Positions 63,533 through 64,000 of a stretch of 64,000 bases of DNA are shown in pieces. Origin of the DNA: Pseudooceanicola nanhaiensis (lineage in GTDB: Bacteria > Pseudomonadota > Alphaproteobacteria > Rhodobacterales > Rhodobacteraceae); assembly GCF_020171315.1 (NCBI RefSeq), contig NZ_JAIUZP010000005.1:124001-188000 (forward strand). The letters are read 5' to 3'. Within the stretch, counting starts at the first letter, position 1. Each line of letters begins with the position of its first letter. The notes below the pieces were generated by a model. It did no database searches, had not been told where the DNA came from, and was given only the letters and a program-made list of their open reading frames with translations. A program made the translations under genes and the position numbers.

Positions 63533-64000
63533 ATGACGCTGACAGGATGGGAGCTGGCCTTCTACGCGGGGGCCATGGTGGTGATGTTCTTCACCCCCGG
63601 GCCGGTCTGGCTGGCGCTGATGGCGCGGGCGCTGTCGGGCGGGTTCCGCGCGGCCTGGCCGGTGGCGCTTGGGGTCTGCCTCGGCGATGCGCTCTGGCCC
63701 TTCCTCGCGATCATCGGGGTGACCTGGGTCGTCTCGGTCTTCTCGGGCTTCCTGATGGTGCTGCGGCTGATCGGGGCGGCGATGTTCCTGACCATGGGCG
63801 TGCTGCTGATCCGCAATGCCGACCGGCAGATCGCCGCGGACAGCCGCCTCACACGCCCCGGCATGTGGGCGGGCTTTGCCGCCGGGATCATGGTGATCCT
63901 CGGCAATCCCAAGGCGATCCTCTTCTACATGGGTGTACTGCCGGGCTTCTTCGACCTGACGCAGGTGACGGCGACGGACATTGCCGCGATCGTCGCGATT
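63533..64000 (+). CDS. LysE/RhtB-family exporter, partial (3' end outside the window)
   Basis: The first 156 residues of an open frame running past the window edge. The N-terminus MTLTGWELAFYAGAMVVMFF is followed by TPGPVWLALMARALSGG, the hallmark of LysE/RhtB amino-acid exporters. Further hydrophobic helices and the GNPKAILFYMGVLPGFFD motif follow. Family members export amino acids or related small molecules across the inner membrane. It starts 3 bp after the VOC gene and is probably part of the recF operon. Confidence 0.85.
   Translation, partial: MTLTGWELAFYAGAMVVMFFTPGPVWLALMARALSGGFRAAWPVALGVCLGDALWPFLAIIGVTWVVSVFSGFLMVLRLIGAAMFLTMGVLLIRNADRQIAADSRLTRPGMWAGFAAGIMVILGNPKAILFYMGVLPGFFDLTQVTATDIAAIVAI

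Overview
The window is high-GC DNA from an alphaproteobacterium, most likely a Rhodobacteraceae (Roseobacter-type) chromosome. The right end has the order ubiB-ubiE | mutM-enoyl-CoA hydratase-(lpd)-rpsT-dnaA-dnaN-recF that I associate with this family. The MotB, FlgE and flagellin sequences and the initiator tRNA are also of alphaproteobacterial type. I see no CRISPR array, insertion sequence, integrase or prophage gene.

Layout. (1) 0.3-7 kb: a class III aminotransferase, an MFS exporter, and a small quaternary-amine-like regulon (dehydrogenase, BetI-like repressor, ChoX-like binding protein, alpha/beta hydrolase) linked by three near-identical TGACCC-N2-GGGTCA palindromes. (2) 7.2-11.2 kb: a cytochrome P450 facing a 931-residue NRPS-like protein (adenylation, carrier, thioesterase with a Cys nucleophile, Ig-like tail). 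(3) 11.5-18 kb: GhrA-type reductase, gamma-glutamyltransferase, an APH/P-loop kinase fusion, and a cupin-aldolase-DUF6282 operon behind a triple half-site operator. (4) 18-30 kb: an amide/N-heterocycle catabolic regulon. A carbamoylase-like M20 enzyme, a flavin reductase and a GntR regulator lie on one strand. Divergent from them is a tightly coupled operon for a peptide-type ABC importer, two amidohydrolases and a nucleoside/guanine-type deaminase. (5) 30-36 kb: initiator tRNA, NAD salvage genes pncB and pncA, two redox or cupin proteins, trhO and an MFS transporter.

(6) 36-52.5 kb: an exopolysaccharide locus (CapD/WbpM-like dehydratase, sugar-1-P transferase, epimerase, OPX lipoprotein, and YjbF/YjbH) with flagellar genes embedded in it (motB, flgE, flgN, flgJ-like, fliK, flgD). 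At about 43.22 kb flgE loses its 3' end and is fused to the reverse complement of the first 47 codons of a flagellin gene, across about 10-12 bp of apparent microhomology. This is the most striking feature of the window. It implies a deletion or an inversion within the flagellar cluster, or an assembly join. (7) 52.5-64 kb: ubiquinone biosynthesis, base-excision repair, rpsT with a clear sigma-70 promoter and terminator, the replication genes dnaA, dnaN and recF, a VOC protein and a LysE-type exporter cut by the window edge.

All functional names rest on reading motifs and overall family resemblance. No database search was run.
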